The position numbers were made by a program, and so were the translations under genes. The notes under the pieces are model-generated. The model was not told the DNA's origin, searched no databases, and worked only from the letters and a program-made list of their open reading frames with translations. From Aestuariimicrobium soli (lineage in GTDB: Bacteria > Actinomycetota > Actinomycetes > Propionibacteriales > Propionibacteriaceae): DNA of 64,000 nt. Shown here piece by piece: positions 26,684 to 36,176 of the stretch. Where the stretch lies: NCBI RefSeq assembly GCF_051192575.1, contig NZ_JBPJSQ010000004.1, positions 62,001-126,000 of the forward strand, given 5' to 3'. How positions within the stretch are numbered: the stretch's first letter is position 1; each line of letters starts with the position of its first letter.

Positions 26684-27615
26684 GTACCGCAGTCGAGACC
26701 CGAACCCAGACTCCCAGCGACCGGCCCGTCCAGGCCCGTCGACTCAGCCGAGCCTGGAAGAACCCCGCCCTCTGGATCATCCAGATCATCATGGCCGTCG
26801 CCAGCGTCTTCATGGCGCTGCCCTTCCTGTGGATGCTGTTCTCGTCGGTCAAGCCGCTCGACGAGATCTTCGAGCAGCCGCCGAAGCTGCTGCCCAAGGG
26901 CATGCCGTGGAACTGGAAGTGGGACAATTACTCCGCCGCCTTCGAGCAGGCCTCGGCCGGTGGGCAGTGGTGGAACTCCGGCTTCCCGCTGGCGTTCTGG
27001 AACAGCTTCTACATCGCCTCGCTGGTCACGGTGGGCACGCTGCTCACCAGCGCCATGGCCGCGTATGCGTTCGCCCGCATCCGCTTCTTCGGCCGGGGCT
27101 TCTGGTTCATGCTGTTCCTGGCCACCATGATGGTGCCGGCCCAGCTGACCATCATCCCGCTGTTCATCATCATGGGTGAGCTCAAGTGGGTGAACACGCA
27201 CCTGCCGCTGATCATCCCGCCCATCCTGTTCAACGCCTTCGGGGTGTTCCTGCTGCGTCAGTACGTGCGTGGCATCCCCGTGGAGTTGGAGGAGGCGGCC
27301 CAGATCGACGGGGCGTCCCGGTTCCGCATCTTCACCCAGATGATCCTGCCGCTGTTGAAGTCGCCCATGGTGGCGCTCGGCATCTTCACGTTCCTGGGGC
27401 AGTGGAACAACTTCTTCTACCCGTTGATCTTCCTGAACGATTCCGACAAGTTCACCCTGCCGCTGGTGGTCAACCAGTTCAAGGGTGCCTACTCGTCGAA
27501 CTGGACCGGCATCATGGCTGCGGCGACCCTGTCGGCGCTGCCCCTGCTGATCGTGTTCATCTTCGCTCAGCGTCAGATCGTCGAGGGCATCGCGCTCTCG
27601 GGTTCGAAGACCTGA
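26680..27615 (+). CDS. Sugar ABC transporter permease (MalG/UgpE-like)
   Basis: 311 residues from the ATG at 26680 overlapping the previous stop. Six helices; EAA loop EEAAQIDGASRFRIFTQMILP near residue 205. Partner permease of the preceding gene. No ATPase gene follows, so the complex must borrow a shared MsiK-type ATPase encoded elsewhere, as is usual for actinobacterial CUT1 systems. Confidence 0.93.
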   Translation: MSTAVETRTQTPSDRPVQARRLSRAWKNPALWIIQIIMAVASVFMALPFLWMLFSSVKPLDEIFEQPPKLLPKGMPWNWKWDNYSAAFEQASAGGQWWNSGFPLAFWNSFYIASLVTVGTLLTSAMAAYAFARIRFFGRGFWFMLFLATMMVPAQLTIIPLFIIMGELKWVNTHLPLIIPPILFNAFGVFLLRQYVRGIPVELEEAAQIDGASRFRIFTQMILPLLKSPMVALGIFTFLGQWNNFFYPLIFLNDSDKFTLPLVVNQFKGAYSSNWTGIMAAATLSALPLLIVFIFAQRQIVEGIALSGSKT

Positions 27616-27633
27616 TCGGGGGATCCACCCTCC

Positions 27634-27684
27634 GGACGACAACGGGGGCCGCACTCATCACGAGTGCGGCCCCCGTTGTCGTCC
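27634..27684. terminator. Bidirectional terminator between convergent operons
   Basis: A perfect 23-bp stem, GGACGACAACGGGGGCCGCA (start at 27634) returning as the complement ending at 27684, with a five-base loop. It separates the + strand sugar permease from the - strand HAD gene and can stop transcription from both sides. Its outer ends are GGACGAC/GTCGTCC, related to the abundant CGGACGA word. Confidence 0.9.
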
Positions 27685-27710
27685 CCCATCGAAAGCGCGC
27701 GTCACACCGC

Positions 27711-28364
27711 TCAGGAAGCGCCCAGCACGGTGGCGACGACCTCGTCCCAGTCGCGCGCGATCGCGGTGGGCGGCTCCACCGTGGAGGTCCAGGAGCGACC
27801 GCGCCCGAACCAGATCTGCCCGATGCCGGCGGCGCGGGCACCCGCCACGTCGGACTCGGCCGAGTCGCCCACCATCCAGTCGTCCGACGACAACGGACGA
27901 CCGACCCGCTCCGCGGCGATCCGGAAGAGGGCGGGGTCGGGCTTCTCGACGCCCTCGGCCCCACTGATCACCCAGGCGTCGACCAACGGTGCGAGGCCCA
28001 GACGCTCGATCTTGGCGGTCTGCTGCTGGGCCGTGCCGTTCGAGACGATCACGATGGGCCACCCGGCATCGCGGAGGCGGCGCAGCGCGCGCTCGGCGCC
28101 CTCGACCAGCCCCAGCCGTTCGACGATCCCGGCCCGGAAGGCGGCCAGCACACCGGCCGAGGTGGCCTCGTCCAGATCGAGCAGGGCGGTGATGTCGTCA
28201 ATCGTGTCCTGCTTGCGGCCCAGGCCCTCGCGGTCGGCGGCCACCATGGCGTCGATCAGCCCCGGGTCGGCGCCGCGCTCGGCGAGGTAGTCCACCGCCC
28301 AGCCACGGAAGGCCGCGTTGCGGTCGGCGAGGGTGTTGTCGAGGTCAACGTAGAAGGTCGGCAC
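27711..28364 (-). CDS. HAD-superfamily hydrolase
   Basis: 217 residues. Motif I DLDNT at residues 7-11 holds the nucleophile Asp; motif II IVSNGT is near 105; the Lys of EKPDPALFRIA and motif III WMVGDSAESDVAGA follow. A helical cap lies between about 15 and 90, as in subfamily I phosphatases such as pyrimidine 5'-nucleotidase YjjG or 2-haloacid dehalogenase relatives. Substrate unknown. On the same strand as pntAB but separated from it by 59 bp. Confidence 0.88.
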   Translation of the reverse strand: MPTFYVDLDNTLADRNAAFRGWAVDYLAERGADPGLIDAMVAADREGLGRKQDTIDDITALLDLDEATSAGVLAAFRAGIVERLGLVEGAERALRRLRDAGWPIVIVSNGTAQQQTAKIERLGLAPLVDAWVISGAEGVEKPDPALFRIAAERVGRPLSSDDWMVGDSAESDVAGARAAGIGQIWFGRGRSWTSTVEPPTAIARDWDEVVATVLGAS

Positions 28365-28423
28365 GTCCGGAGCCTATCGAGTGCCCTCGCCGACCCTGGG
28401 GGCAGGCCGAGCCCCGGCGGCAG

Positions 28424-29848
28424 TCAGAGTGCCGCCGTGATGTCGGTCACCCGGTCTTTGGCGTCGCCGAACAACATCACCGTGTTCTCGCGGAAGAACA
28501 GCGGGTTCTGCACCCCGGCGTATCCGGCGTTCATCGAGCGTTTGAACACCACCACGGTCTCGGCCTTCCACACCTCCAGCACCGGCATGCCGGCGATGGG
28601 GGAGTCCGGCTCGTCCAACGCCGCCGGGTTGACCGTGTCGTTGGCGCCGATCACCAGCACCACGTCGGTCTCGGGCAGGTCGTCATTGATCTCGTCCATC
28701 TCGAGCACGATGTCGTAGGGCACCTTCGCCTCGGCGAGCAGCACGTTCATGTGCCCGGGCAGTCGCCCGGCCACGGGATGGATGCCGAAACGCACCCTCA
28801 CCCCGCGCGCCTGCAGTTGCCGGGTGAGCTCCGCCACGGGGTACTGCGCCTGCGCCACCGCCATGCCGTACCCGGGGGTGATCACCACCGACTCGGCGTC
28901 CCGCAGCAGGGCGGCCACGTCGGCGGCCGACACCTCCCGATGCTCGCCGTAGTCGCGGTCGTCCGCCGCCACGGGGGCACCCTCACCGAACCCACCCAGG
29001 ATGACCGACACGAACGAGCGGTTCATCGCCTTGCACATCAGGTAGCTGAGGATCGCACCGGATGACCCCACCAGCGCTCCCGTGACGATCAGCAGGTCGT
29101 TGCCGAGCATGAATCCGGCCGCGGCGGCCGCCCACCCCGACCAGGAGTTGAGCATCGAGACCACCACGGGCATGTCGCCCCCGCCGATGGAGGCCACCAT
29201 GTGCCAGCCGAGCGCGAACCCCAGCAGGGTCACCAACACGAGTGGGACGAGCCCGAGCCCGTGAGGGGCCACGGCCAGCCAGGCGATGGCGGCGATGGCC
29301 AGCACGAACGCAGCGAGGTTCAACCAGGTGCGCGCGGGCAGCATCAGCGGACGGCCCGACAGCCGCCCCGAGAGTTTCCCGAAGGCGACGATCGAGCCGG
29401 TGAAGGTGTAGGCGCCGATCAGCACGCCCACGCCGACCTCGATGAGGTGCGCGAGGTCGGTGCCGCCCCCACCGGACGCGCCCGCACCAGCCGCCGGTGC
29501 GTCCAGGAACGAGCCGAAGCCGACCAGCACGGCCGCCAGACCCACGAACGAGTGCAGCAGCGCGATCAGCTGCGGCATGCCGGTCATCTGCACCCGCAGG
29601 GCCAGCCACAACCCGATGGCCGACCCGACCAGCATGGGCACCGCCAGCAGCACGAACGTGAGCACCCACCCACGCTCGGAGTGGGTCAGCGCGAACGCGA
29701 CCGTGGCCACCCCGGCCAGGGTCATGCCGGTCATGCCGGCGAGGTTGCCCAGCTTGGCCGTCTCGTGGCGACTCAGCCCCGCCAAGGCCAGGATGAACAG
29801 CAGCGCGGCAATGATGAACGCCGTCTGCACCAGCGACTGCGAGGTCAC
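28424..29848 (-). CDS. pntB: NAD(P) transhydrogenase subunit beta
   Basis: 474 residues from the GTG at 29848 that overlaps the pntA stop (GTGA). About nine N-terminal helices with SRHETAKLGNLAGMTGM and GASGAILSYLMCKAMNRSF are followed by the NADP(H)-binding domain with VVITPGYGMAVAQAQYPV, FGIHPVAGRLPGHMNVLLAEA and GANDTVNPAA. With PntA it uses the proton gradient to reduce NADP+ with NADH at the membrane. Length matches the E. coli subunit. Confidence 0.96.
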   Translation of the reverse strand: MTSQSLVQTAFIIAALLFILALAGLSRHETAKLGNLAGMTGMTLAGVATVAFALTHSERGWVLTFVLLAVPMLVGSAIGLWLALRVQMTGMPQLIALLHSFVGLAAVLVGFGSFLDAPAAGAGASGGGGTDLAHLIEVGVGVLIGAYTFTGSIVAFGKLSGRLSGRPLMLPARTWLNLAAFVLAIAAIAWLAVAPHGLGLVPLVLVTLLGFALGWHMVASIGGGDMPVVVSMLNSWSGWAAAAAGFMLGNDLLIVTGALVGSSGAILSYLMCKAMNRSFVSVILGGFGEGAPVAADDRDYGEHREVSAADVAALLRDAESVVITPGYGMAVAQAQYPVAELTRQLQARGVRVRFGIHPVAGRLPGHMNVLLAEAKVPYDIVLEMDEINDDLPETDVVLVIGANDTVNPAALDEPDSPIAGMPVLEVWKAETVVVFKRSMNAGYAGVQNPLFFRENTVMLFGDAKDRVTDITAAL

Positions 29849-31443
29849 TTCGCGACCTCCTTGGCCGCACGTGGCTCGACCACCGGACTCGAGGCGTGCC
29901 CCGCGCGGAACATGTTCAGCATCTTGCGGGTGACGATGAACCCGCCAGCGACGTTGATCGAGGCCAGCAGGATGGCCGCCATGGCCACGATCGTCACGGC
30001 CCAGGTCGACGACCCCACCTGCAGCAGGGCGCCGACCATGATGATGCCCGAGATGGCATTGGTCTCGGCCATCAGCGGGGTGTGCAGCGCGTGGGAGACG
30101 TTCGAGATCACGTAGAACCCGCAGACGACGGCCAGCATCAGCACCATCCAGTGGCCGAGCAGCCCCACCGGCGAGAACGAGCCGACCAGCGCGAACACCA
30201 CCAGCAGCAGCCCAGCGCCGTAGAGCGTGCGCCGCCGTCGGCGGCTCACCACCTCGGCCGGGTCGAGAGGTGGGGACGCGGCCACCGCTGGGCTGGAGGG
30301 CACGCTGGGGGCGGCCGACACCTGCACCGGTGGCGGCGGCCACAGCACCTCGTCCGCGTGGCAGACGGTCATCGACCGCAGCACGGGGTCGTCCAGGTCG
30401 ACGACGAGAGCGCCGTCCTTGGCGGGGGTGAGCAGTTTCATCAGGTTGACGAGGTTGGTGCCGACCAGCTCGGAGGCCTGCCGCGGCAGCCTGGCCGCGA
30501 GGTCGGTGATGCCGACGATGGTCACCTGGTTGTCGGTGACGACCACCTCGTCGGCGCGGGTGCGCGAGGTGTTGCCCCCCGTCGAGGCCGCCAGGTCGAC
30601 CACCACGCTGCCCGGTCGCATCGCCGCCAGCATCTCGTCGGTGAGCAGCACCGGGGCCGCCTTCCCGCGCACCTGCGCGGTGGTGATCACGATGTCGGCT
30701 CGCGCCGACTCGGCGGCGTACATGCGGGCTGCCACGGCCGCCTGGTCGGCGCTCATCTCCCGGGCGTACCCGTCGGCCGAGACCTCGGAGTCGACCGCAT
30801 CGACCAGGACGAAGTCCGCGCCCATCGACTCGATCTGCTCGGCCACCTCGGGGCGCACGTCGAAGGCCCGCACCCGCGCCCCCAGCGAGCCGGCCGTGCC
30901 GATCGCCGCCAGCCCGGCCACGCCTGCCCCGACCACGAAGACATTCGCGGGCGGCACCTTGCCCGCCGCGGTCACCTGACCCGTGAACACGCCGCCGAAC
31001 TGCTCGGCCGCCTCGATGACCGCCCGGTAACCCGCCAGGTTCGCCATCGACGAGAGCACGTCCAGCGACTGGGCGCGCGAGATGCGCGGCACCGCGTCGA
31101 GCGACATCGCCGTCACGCCCCGCTCGGCCAGGGCCCGGACGAGGTCGGGTCGTCCGGCCGGATCCAGCGACGACACCAGCACCGCTCCCGGCCGCAGCAT
31201 GGTCACCTGCTCGGCGGTGGGCGGGTCGACCGAGAAGACCACGTCGGCGGCCCAGACGGTGGCGGCATCGGCCAGCCGGGCACCCGCGGCCTCGTAGGCG
31301 GCATCGGGGAAGGCCGCGCTGCTGCCAGCACCCCGTTCGACGACGACCTCGTGGCCGAGCTTCTGCAGGGCCGTGGTGGTGGTGGGGGTCGCGGACACCC
31401 GGGTCTGCGCGGGTCGCACCTCGCGCGGAATGCCGATCAGCAT
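29845..31443 (-). CDS. pntA: NAD(P) transhydrogenase subunit alpha
   Basis: 532 residues. The NAD-binding AlaDH/PNT domain (1 to about 380) shows MLIGIPREVRP, QSLDVLSSMANLAGYRAVIEAA and VFVVGAGVAGLAAIGTAGSLGARV; four membrane helices occupy about 400-515. The start at 31443 is chosen because the five codons upstream contain the ribosome site AGGAGG. It is the fused, E. coli-type alpha subunit rather than the split PntAA/PntAB form found in many alphaproteobacteria. Confidence 0.96.
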   Translation of the reverse strand: MLIGIPREVRPAQTRVSATPTTTTALQKLGHEVVVERGAGSSAAFPDAAYEAAGARLADAATVWAADVVFSVDPPTAEQVTMLRPGAVLVSSLDPAGRPDLVRALAERGVTAMSLDAVPRISRAQSLDVLSSMANLAGYRAVIEAAEQFGGVFTGQVTAAGKVPPANVFVVGAGVAGLAAIGTAGSLGARVRAFDVRPEVAEQIESMGADFVLVDAVDSEVSADGYAREMSADQAAVAARMYAAESARADIVITTAQVRGKAAPVLLTDEMLAAMRPGSVVVDLAASTGGNTSRTRADEVVVTDNQVTIVGITDLAARLPRQASELVGTNLVNLMKLLTPAKDGALVVDLDDPVLRSMTVCHADEVLWPPPPVQVSAAPSVPSSPAVAASPPLDPAEVVSRRRRRTLYGAGLLLVVFALVGSFSPVGLLGHWMVLMLAVVCGFYVISNVSHALHTPLMAETNAISGIIMVGALLQVGSSTWAVTIVAMAAILLASINVAGGFIVTRKMLNMFRAGHASSPVVEPRAAKEVAK

Positions 31444-31507
31444 GGACTGCCTCCTCACCCCCCGACCCTAGTGGGGAGGGGATCGGCGGCGGGGGAGGGG
31501 GGTGACG

Positions 31508-31543
31508 AACGGGCCGCCTCCCCAGGTGGGGAGACGGCCCGTT
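31508..31543 (-). terminator. Terminator between the dpp-like operon and pntA
   Basis: AACGGGCCG at 31508-31516 pairs with CGGCCCGTT at 31535-31543, and the interior CTCCCCAGGTGGGGAG extends the stem. It follows the fused ATPase gene on the minus strand and insulates pntAB. Confidence 0.8.
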
Positions 31544-31582
31544 GTGCTGAACGATCTCAGCAGGCCGTGCAGCTGACGGTGG

Positions 31583-33487
31583 TCAGCTGACCCGGTCGGC
31601 CAGAATCTGGTCGCGCAGCTCGCGCCGCTTGCGCTGCTCGTCGGGGTCGGGCACGGGCACCGCGGCCAGCAGGCGCTGGGTGTACTCGTGCTGCGGACGA
31701 CGGACGATCTCGGCCGTCGGCCCCACCTCAACGAGATGCCCGTGGCGCATCACGGCGATGCGCTTGGAGAGCATCTCGACCACGGCGAGGTCGTGGCTGA
31801 TGAACAGGCAGGCGAAGCCGTACTGCGCCTGCAGGTCCTGGAACAGCTTCAGCACGGTGGCCTGCACCGACACGTCGAGGGCCGAGGTCGGCTCGTCCGC
31901 GATCAGCAGCTTCGGCTGCAGCGCGAGCGCACGGGCGATGCCGATGCGCTGGCGCTGGCCACCCGACAGCTCGTGCGGGTAGCGGTTGCGCATGGCGCGG
32001 GGCAGCTGCACGCTGTCGAGCAGTGCTTCCACGCGCTTCGACAGCGCCTGGCCCTTCAGCCCCTCGTGCAGCAGCATCGGCTCGCCGATGGACTCACCCA
32101 CGGGCAGACGCGGGTTCAGCGAGGAACCCGGGTCTTGGAAGACGATGCCGACCTCCTTGCGGAAGGGCGACAACTCCTTGTTGGTGGCCTTGGTGATGTC
32201 GCGACCGGCCACGGTGAGCTTGCCCTCGACGGCCGGCAGCAGGGCGACGGCGGCTCGTCCGATGGTGGTCTTGCCGGAGCCCGACTCGCCCACCAGACCG
32301 ACGACCTCACCCGGGTCGACGCGCAGGTTGATGTGGTGCGCGGCCCGGAAGGCGGGCTGACGCCCCTGCTTCGGGTATTCGATCGCCACGTCCTCCATCA
32401 GCAGGGCGGGGGTCACGTCGGCCGGACCCTCGGTCAGCGGGATGGAGTTGTCACCCACCTTCACCAAGGTGCGCGTGGTCAGCTCGGACGCCTCGTGGGC
32501 CTCGATCGCCTCTTCGTTGATCGAGCCCAGGTGCGGCACCGACGCCAGCAGCTGCCGGGTGTAGGGGTGCTGCGGATCGCTGAAGATCTGCTTCGACGAG
32601 CCGTGCTCGACGACGGCGCCATCCTTCATCACGATGATGTTGTCGGCCATGTCGGCGACCACACCCATGTCGTGGGTGATCAGGATGATGCCGGCGTCGA
32701 CCCGCTCGCGCAGGTCGCGCATCAGCTTCAGGATCTCGGCCTGCACCGTCACGTCGAGGGCGGTGGTGGGCTCGTCGGCGACCAGCAGCTTCGGCTCGCA
32801 CGACAGCGCCTGGGCGATCATGATGCGCTGACGCTGACCACCCGAGAGCTGGTGCGGGAAGTTGTCGTAGCGACGCTCCGGCTCGGGGATCTCGACCAGG
32901 CGCATCAGTTCCAGCGCCCGCTCCTTGGCCTGGGCCGGGCTCATCACGAAGTGCGCCCGCAGGGTCTCCGCGATCTGGAAGCCCACGGTGTACAGCGGGT
33001 TGAGCGCCGTCATCGGCTCCTGGAAGATCACCGCGATCTCGCGGCCGCGGATGCGGCGCAGCTTCTCGGGGGTGATGCCGATCAGCTCGGTGCCCCGCAG
33101 CTTCGCCGAGCCCGAGGCTCGTCCGTTGCGGGGGAGCAGACCCAACAGCGACATCGACGACTGAGTCTTGCCAGAACCGGACTCGCCCACGATCGCCAGC
33201 ACCTCGCCGGCCTTCAGCTGGTAGTTGAGCCCCTTGGCGGCGGCGAACCAGTCGCCGTTCACCCAGAAGTTCACGCTCAGGTTGTTGACGTCGAGAATGA
33301 CGTCGCCCTTCTTCACCGGGGCGGCGGCCGACCGGTCGCCGCGCGAGCGCTTGCTCGACGCCGCGGTGCCGCGGTCGTGCTCGCCGTGCGCCGAGTCGTC
33401 TGACGAGAACTCGTCCTTGGCGTGGCGGGGCTCCTCGGTCGCGGTGTCGTCGGCGATCGCTCCACCGTGCTTCACGTCGTCGTTCAC
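31583..33487 (-). CDS. Fused double-ATPase subunit of a peptide-type ABC importer
   Basis: 634 residues: DppD-like and DppF-like ATPases in one chain. After a polar 60-residue N-terminal tail, domain 1 has Walker A GESGSGKTQ (101-109), signature LSGGQRQRI and Walker B LLVADEPTTALD. Domain 2 (from about 350) has GESGSGKTTIG, LSGGQRQRIGIARALALQ and LLIADEPTSALD. Each domain ends with the oligopeptide-transporter motif HPYT or HEYT. It powers the two permeases upstream. Start overlaps the stop of the DppC-like gene by four bases. Confidence 0.94.
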   Translation of the reverse strand: MNDDVKHGGAIADDTATEEPRHAKDEFSSDDSAHGEHDRGTAASSKRSRGDRSAAAPVKKGDVILDVNNLSVNFWVNGDWFAAAKGLNYQLKAGEVLAIVGESGSGKTQSSMSLLGLLPRNGRASGSAKLRGTELIGITPEKLRRIRGREIAVIFQEPMTALNPLYTVGFQIAETLRAHFVMSPAQAKERALELMRLVEIPEPERRYDNFPHQLSGGQRQRIMIAQALSCEPKLLVADEPTTALDVTVQAEILKLMRDLRERVDAGIILITHDMGVVADMADNIIVMKDGAVVEHGSSKQIFSDPQHPYTRQLLASVPHLGSINEEAIEAHEASELTTRTLVKVGDNSIPLTEGPADVTPALLMEDVAIEYPKQGRQPAFRAAHHINLRVDPGEVVGLVGESGSGKTTIGRAAVALLPAVEGKLTVAGRDITKATNKELSPFRKEVGIVFQDPGSSLNPRLPVGESIGEPMLLHEGLKGQALSKRVEALLDSVQLPRAMRNRYPHELSGGQRQRIGIARALALQPKLLIADEPTSALDVSVQATVLKLFQDLQAQYGFACLFISHDLAVVEMLSKRIAVMRHGHLVEVGPTAEIVRRPQHEYTQRLLAAVPVPDPDEQRKRRELRDQILADRVS

Positions 33488-34659
33488 TTCGACGCCTCCT
33501 TCGAGGTCTGTGCGGAGGCTGCCTTGGCGGCGGCCTTGTCCATCTGCCGCTGGCTGGGCACCTTCTTCGTCCGCGGGTCGAACGCGTCGCGCAGACCGTC
33601 ACCGATGAAGTTGACACTCAGCGCCACCAGCACGATGAACACACCGGGCCACCAGAACAGCCACGGGCGGGTGTCGAACGCGGTCTGGTTCTGGCTGATC
33701 AGCTGGCCGAGCGAGACCGACGGGTAGCTGATGCCGAAGCCCAGGAACGACAGCGCGGTCTCGAGCACCACCGAGGCGGCCATCAGCAGCGAGACGTTCA
33801 CGATGATGACGCCCATGGTGTTGGGCAGGATGTGCTTGGTGATGATGCGGAAGTCGCTCGCCCCGGCCACGCGGGCCGAGTCGACGAACTCGCGTTCACG
33901 CAGGCTCAGGAACTCCGAGCGGACGAGTCGCGCCAGGCCGGTCCACAGGATCAGGCCCAGGGCGATGGCCAGCTCGACGGGCATCCACCGGTCGAGCATG
34001 CCCTTGGTCTGGTCGGACCAGCCCCACTTGGTGGGCAGCACGGTGATCAGGCGGCCCAGCACGGCGCCCAGCACGATGACCGGCAGGGTGATCACCAGGT
34101 CGGTGAGGCGCATCAGCACGTTGTCGACCCAGCCGCGGTAGTAGCCGGCCAGTGCACCGATGGTGGTGCCCACGATCAGCACCACGACGCTCAGCACGAC
34201 CATGACGATCAGCGAGGTCTGGATGCCCAGCATGACGTTGGCGAAGTTGTCGCGGCCGATGGTGTCCTGACCGAACGGGTACTGCCCGATCATGAACCCC
34301 TCGCCGCCCAGCCAACGGGGCAGGTGCAGGGTGGGGGCGCCGCCGTTCTGCGGCGTGTGCGGGTTCTGCGGGTCCTGTTCCCACCACAGGCCGGGGATCG
34401 GCCCGATGCCCATGGTGATCAGGCTGAGCAGCGCGATCAGGGCGATGGTGATCATGCCGAACAGGGCGCCAGCGTGCCGGATGAACCGGCGGAACACGAT
34501 GGTGCCCTGCGAGAGGCCGGCGACCTCCTGGGACTCGCCGACACCCTCGCCGCGGCCGTGGGCCTCGTCGAAGGATTCGGTCTCGGACACCGTGCCGGCG
34601 CTGAGCCCGCCTTGGGCGCGCTCGTTCTCGAGGTCGTCGAGGTTGGGATTGTTCGTCAT
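33484..34659 (-). CDS. Peptide-type ABC transporter permease (DppC/OppC-like)
   Basis: 391 residues. A 65-residue acidic cytoplasmic tail precedes the first helix (ALFGMITIALIALLSLI). It has the binding-protein-dependent permease domain with FVDSARVAGASDFRIITKHILPN as its EAA loop. The segment GRDNFANVMLGIQTSLIV is the DppC-type signature. Overlaps its neighbours by four bases on both sides. Confidence 0.93.
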   Translation of the reverse strand: MTNNPNLDDLENERAQGGLSAGTVSETESFDEAHGRGEGVGESQEVAGLSQGTIVFRRFIRHAGALFGMITIALIALLSLITMGIGPIPGLWWEQDPQNPHTPQNGGAPTLHLPRWLGGEGFMIGQYPFGQDTIGRDNFANVMLGIQTSLIVMVVLSVVVLIVGTTIGALAGYYRGWVDNVLMRLTDLVITLPVIVLGAVLGRLITVLPTKWGWSDQTKGMLDRWMPVELAIALGLILWTGLARLVRSEFLSLREREFVDSARVAGASDFRIITKHILPNTMGVIIVNVSLLMAASVVLETALSFLGFGISYPSVSLGQLISQNQTAFDTRPWLFWWPGVFIVLVALSVNFIGDGLRDAFDPRTKKVPSQRQMDKAAAKAASAQTSKEASK

Positions 34660-36176
34660 GCGTTCACCCGGATTCGTGGGTCGAGAAGGGCGTAGAGCAG
34701 GTCGGCCAGCAGGTTCGCGACCATCGCCAGGCCACCGGTGATCATCACGTAGATCATCACGGGATCGGCCTCGGAGCCGCGCAGGCCGTCGATGAACATG
34801 CGACCCATGCCGCGCCAGCCGAAGATGGTCTCGGTGATCACCGCGCCACCGATCATGGCGATGAAGTCGGGCGGCACGATCGAGGCCAGCGGCATCAGCG
34901 CGTTGCGCAGGGCGTGGCGCACGATGACGACGCGCTCGGGAAGGCCCTTCGACCGGGCGGTGCGAATGTAGTCCTGACCGAGCACCTCGAGCATGGCGCC
35001 GCGCTCGTAGCGCACGTAGCCGGCGAACGAGATCATCACCAGGGCGATGGTGGGCAGCACCAGGTGGGTGATCTTGTCGATCGACATGATCCAGTAGTCA
35101 CCGGTGAGGTTGGGGGTGCTGGTGTTCATCGTCGGGATCGGACGACCGCCGAGCTTGCTGAAGTACACCGGGTAGTTCCACATCAGCTGGTCGATCCAGA
35201 CGGCGACCGACATGATCAGGGCGACCAGCATGCCGCCGCGCACCGAGACACCGCGGTCGGGGCCACCCCACAGGAAGCCGATCGCGGCACCGATGACCAG
35301 GGCGATCAGCAGCAGCACCCAGAGGATGCCGTCGTTGATCTCGAACTGGTCGAAGAACTGGCGCAGGCCCAGGTAGGTGACCACACCGACGACAGCCGTC
35401 GTCAGGGCCGAGTAGAGGGCGCGACGGTTGTGCATGCCGGCGAACAGGGCGGTGAACCCGAAGGCCGCGGCCAGGCCGATGATGGCGATGCCGAGGGGGC
35501 CGAGCTGGGGCTCGTTGATCCAGTTGGTGCCCATGATCAGCAGTAGCGCGGCGAGGGCGGCGGCGAAGCCGATCGCGAAGGTGATCAGCTTGCGGCGCGT
35601 GTTGCCGCCCAGCACGCCGGCCCAGAACAGGCCGGACAGCACGGACAGCCCGATCGCCAGTGGCCACATGATGTGAGGTTTCGCGAGGTAGTCGTTCAGT
35701 CCGATGGCCAGGAACTGCTTCAGCAGCACGGCCACCCAGAAGACGGGCAGCGAGTAGAGCACGAACGAGACGAACGTGATCGCGTAGTCAAAGCTGGTGT
35801 ACTGGCGCAGTGCCGAGATCACGCCGATGGTGACGCCGATCAGCAGCGCGAGCACGGTGGCGGCGAAGACCAGCTGCACCGACGTCTTCACGGCTCCGGG
35901 AAGGATGTCCTTCACGTGCTGCTGGGTGCGCCAGGCCATGCCGAAGTCGCCCTGGACGACGTTGTACAGCCAGCTCGCGTAGCGCCGGTACCAGGGCCAG
36001 TCCAGGTGCAGGGCGCGAATGCGGCCGTTGATGAGGTCCTGCTTGTTCAGTGCGGTCGAGATGCGCAGGTCGTCCAGGGGATCCATGGCGATGCTGAGCA
36101 GCCCGTACATCATCACTGACAAGACCAACAGCAGCCCGAGCGCCGTCAGCAGGCGTCGAGCGAGGAATCGAATCAT
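34656..36176 (-). CDS. Peptide-type ABC transporter permease (DppB/OppB-like) with extra helices
   Basis: 506 residues against a usual 310-340. The N-terminus MIRFLARRLLTALGLLLVLSV and the C-terminal EAA loop QDYIRTARSKGLPERVVIVRHALRNALMP are standard DppB. In between, about residues 165-330 form an insertion of several extra hydrophobic segments (LITFAIGFAAALAALLLIM, ILWVLLLIALVIGAAIGFLWGG). The frame is open and codon use is ordinary, so it is a lineage-specific expansion and not an error. It pairs with the DppC-like protein. Confidence 0.92.
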   Translation of the reverse strand: MIRFLARRLLTALGLLLVLSVMMYGLLSIAMDPLDDLRISTALNKQDLINGRIRALHLDWPWYRRYASWLYNVVQGDFGMAWRTQQHVKDILPGAVKTSVQLVFAATVLALLIGVTIGVISALRQYTSFDYAITFVSFVLYSLPVFWVAVLLKQFLAIGLNDYLAKPHIMWPLAIGLSVLSGLFWAGVLGGNTRRKLITFAIGFAAALAALLLIMGTNWINEPQLGPLGIAIIGLAAAFGFTALFAGMHNRRALYSALTTAVVGVVTYLGLRQFFDQFEINDGILWVLLLIALVIGAAIGFLWGGPDRGVSVRGGMLVALIMSVAVWIDQLMWNYPVYFSKLGGRPIPTMNTSTPNLTGDYWIMSIDKITHLVLPTIALVMISFAGYVRYERGAMLEVLGQDYIRTARSKGLPERVVIVRHALRNALMPLASIVPPDFIAMIGGAVITETIFGWRGMGRMFIDGLRGSEADPVMIYVMITGGLAMVANLLADLLYALLDPRIRVNA

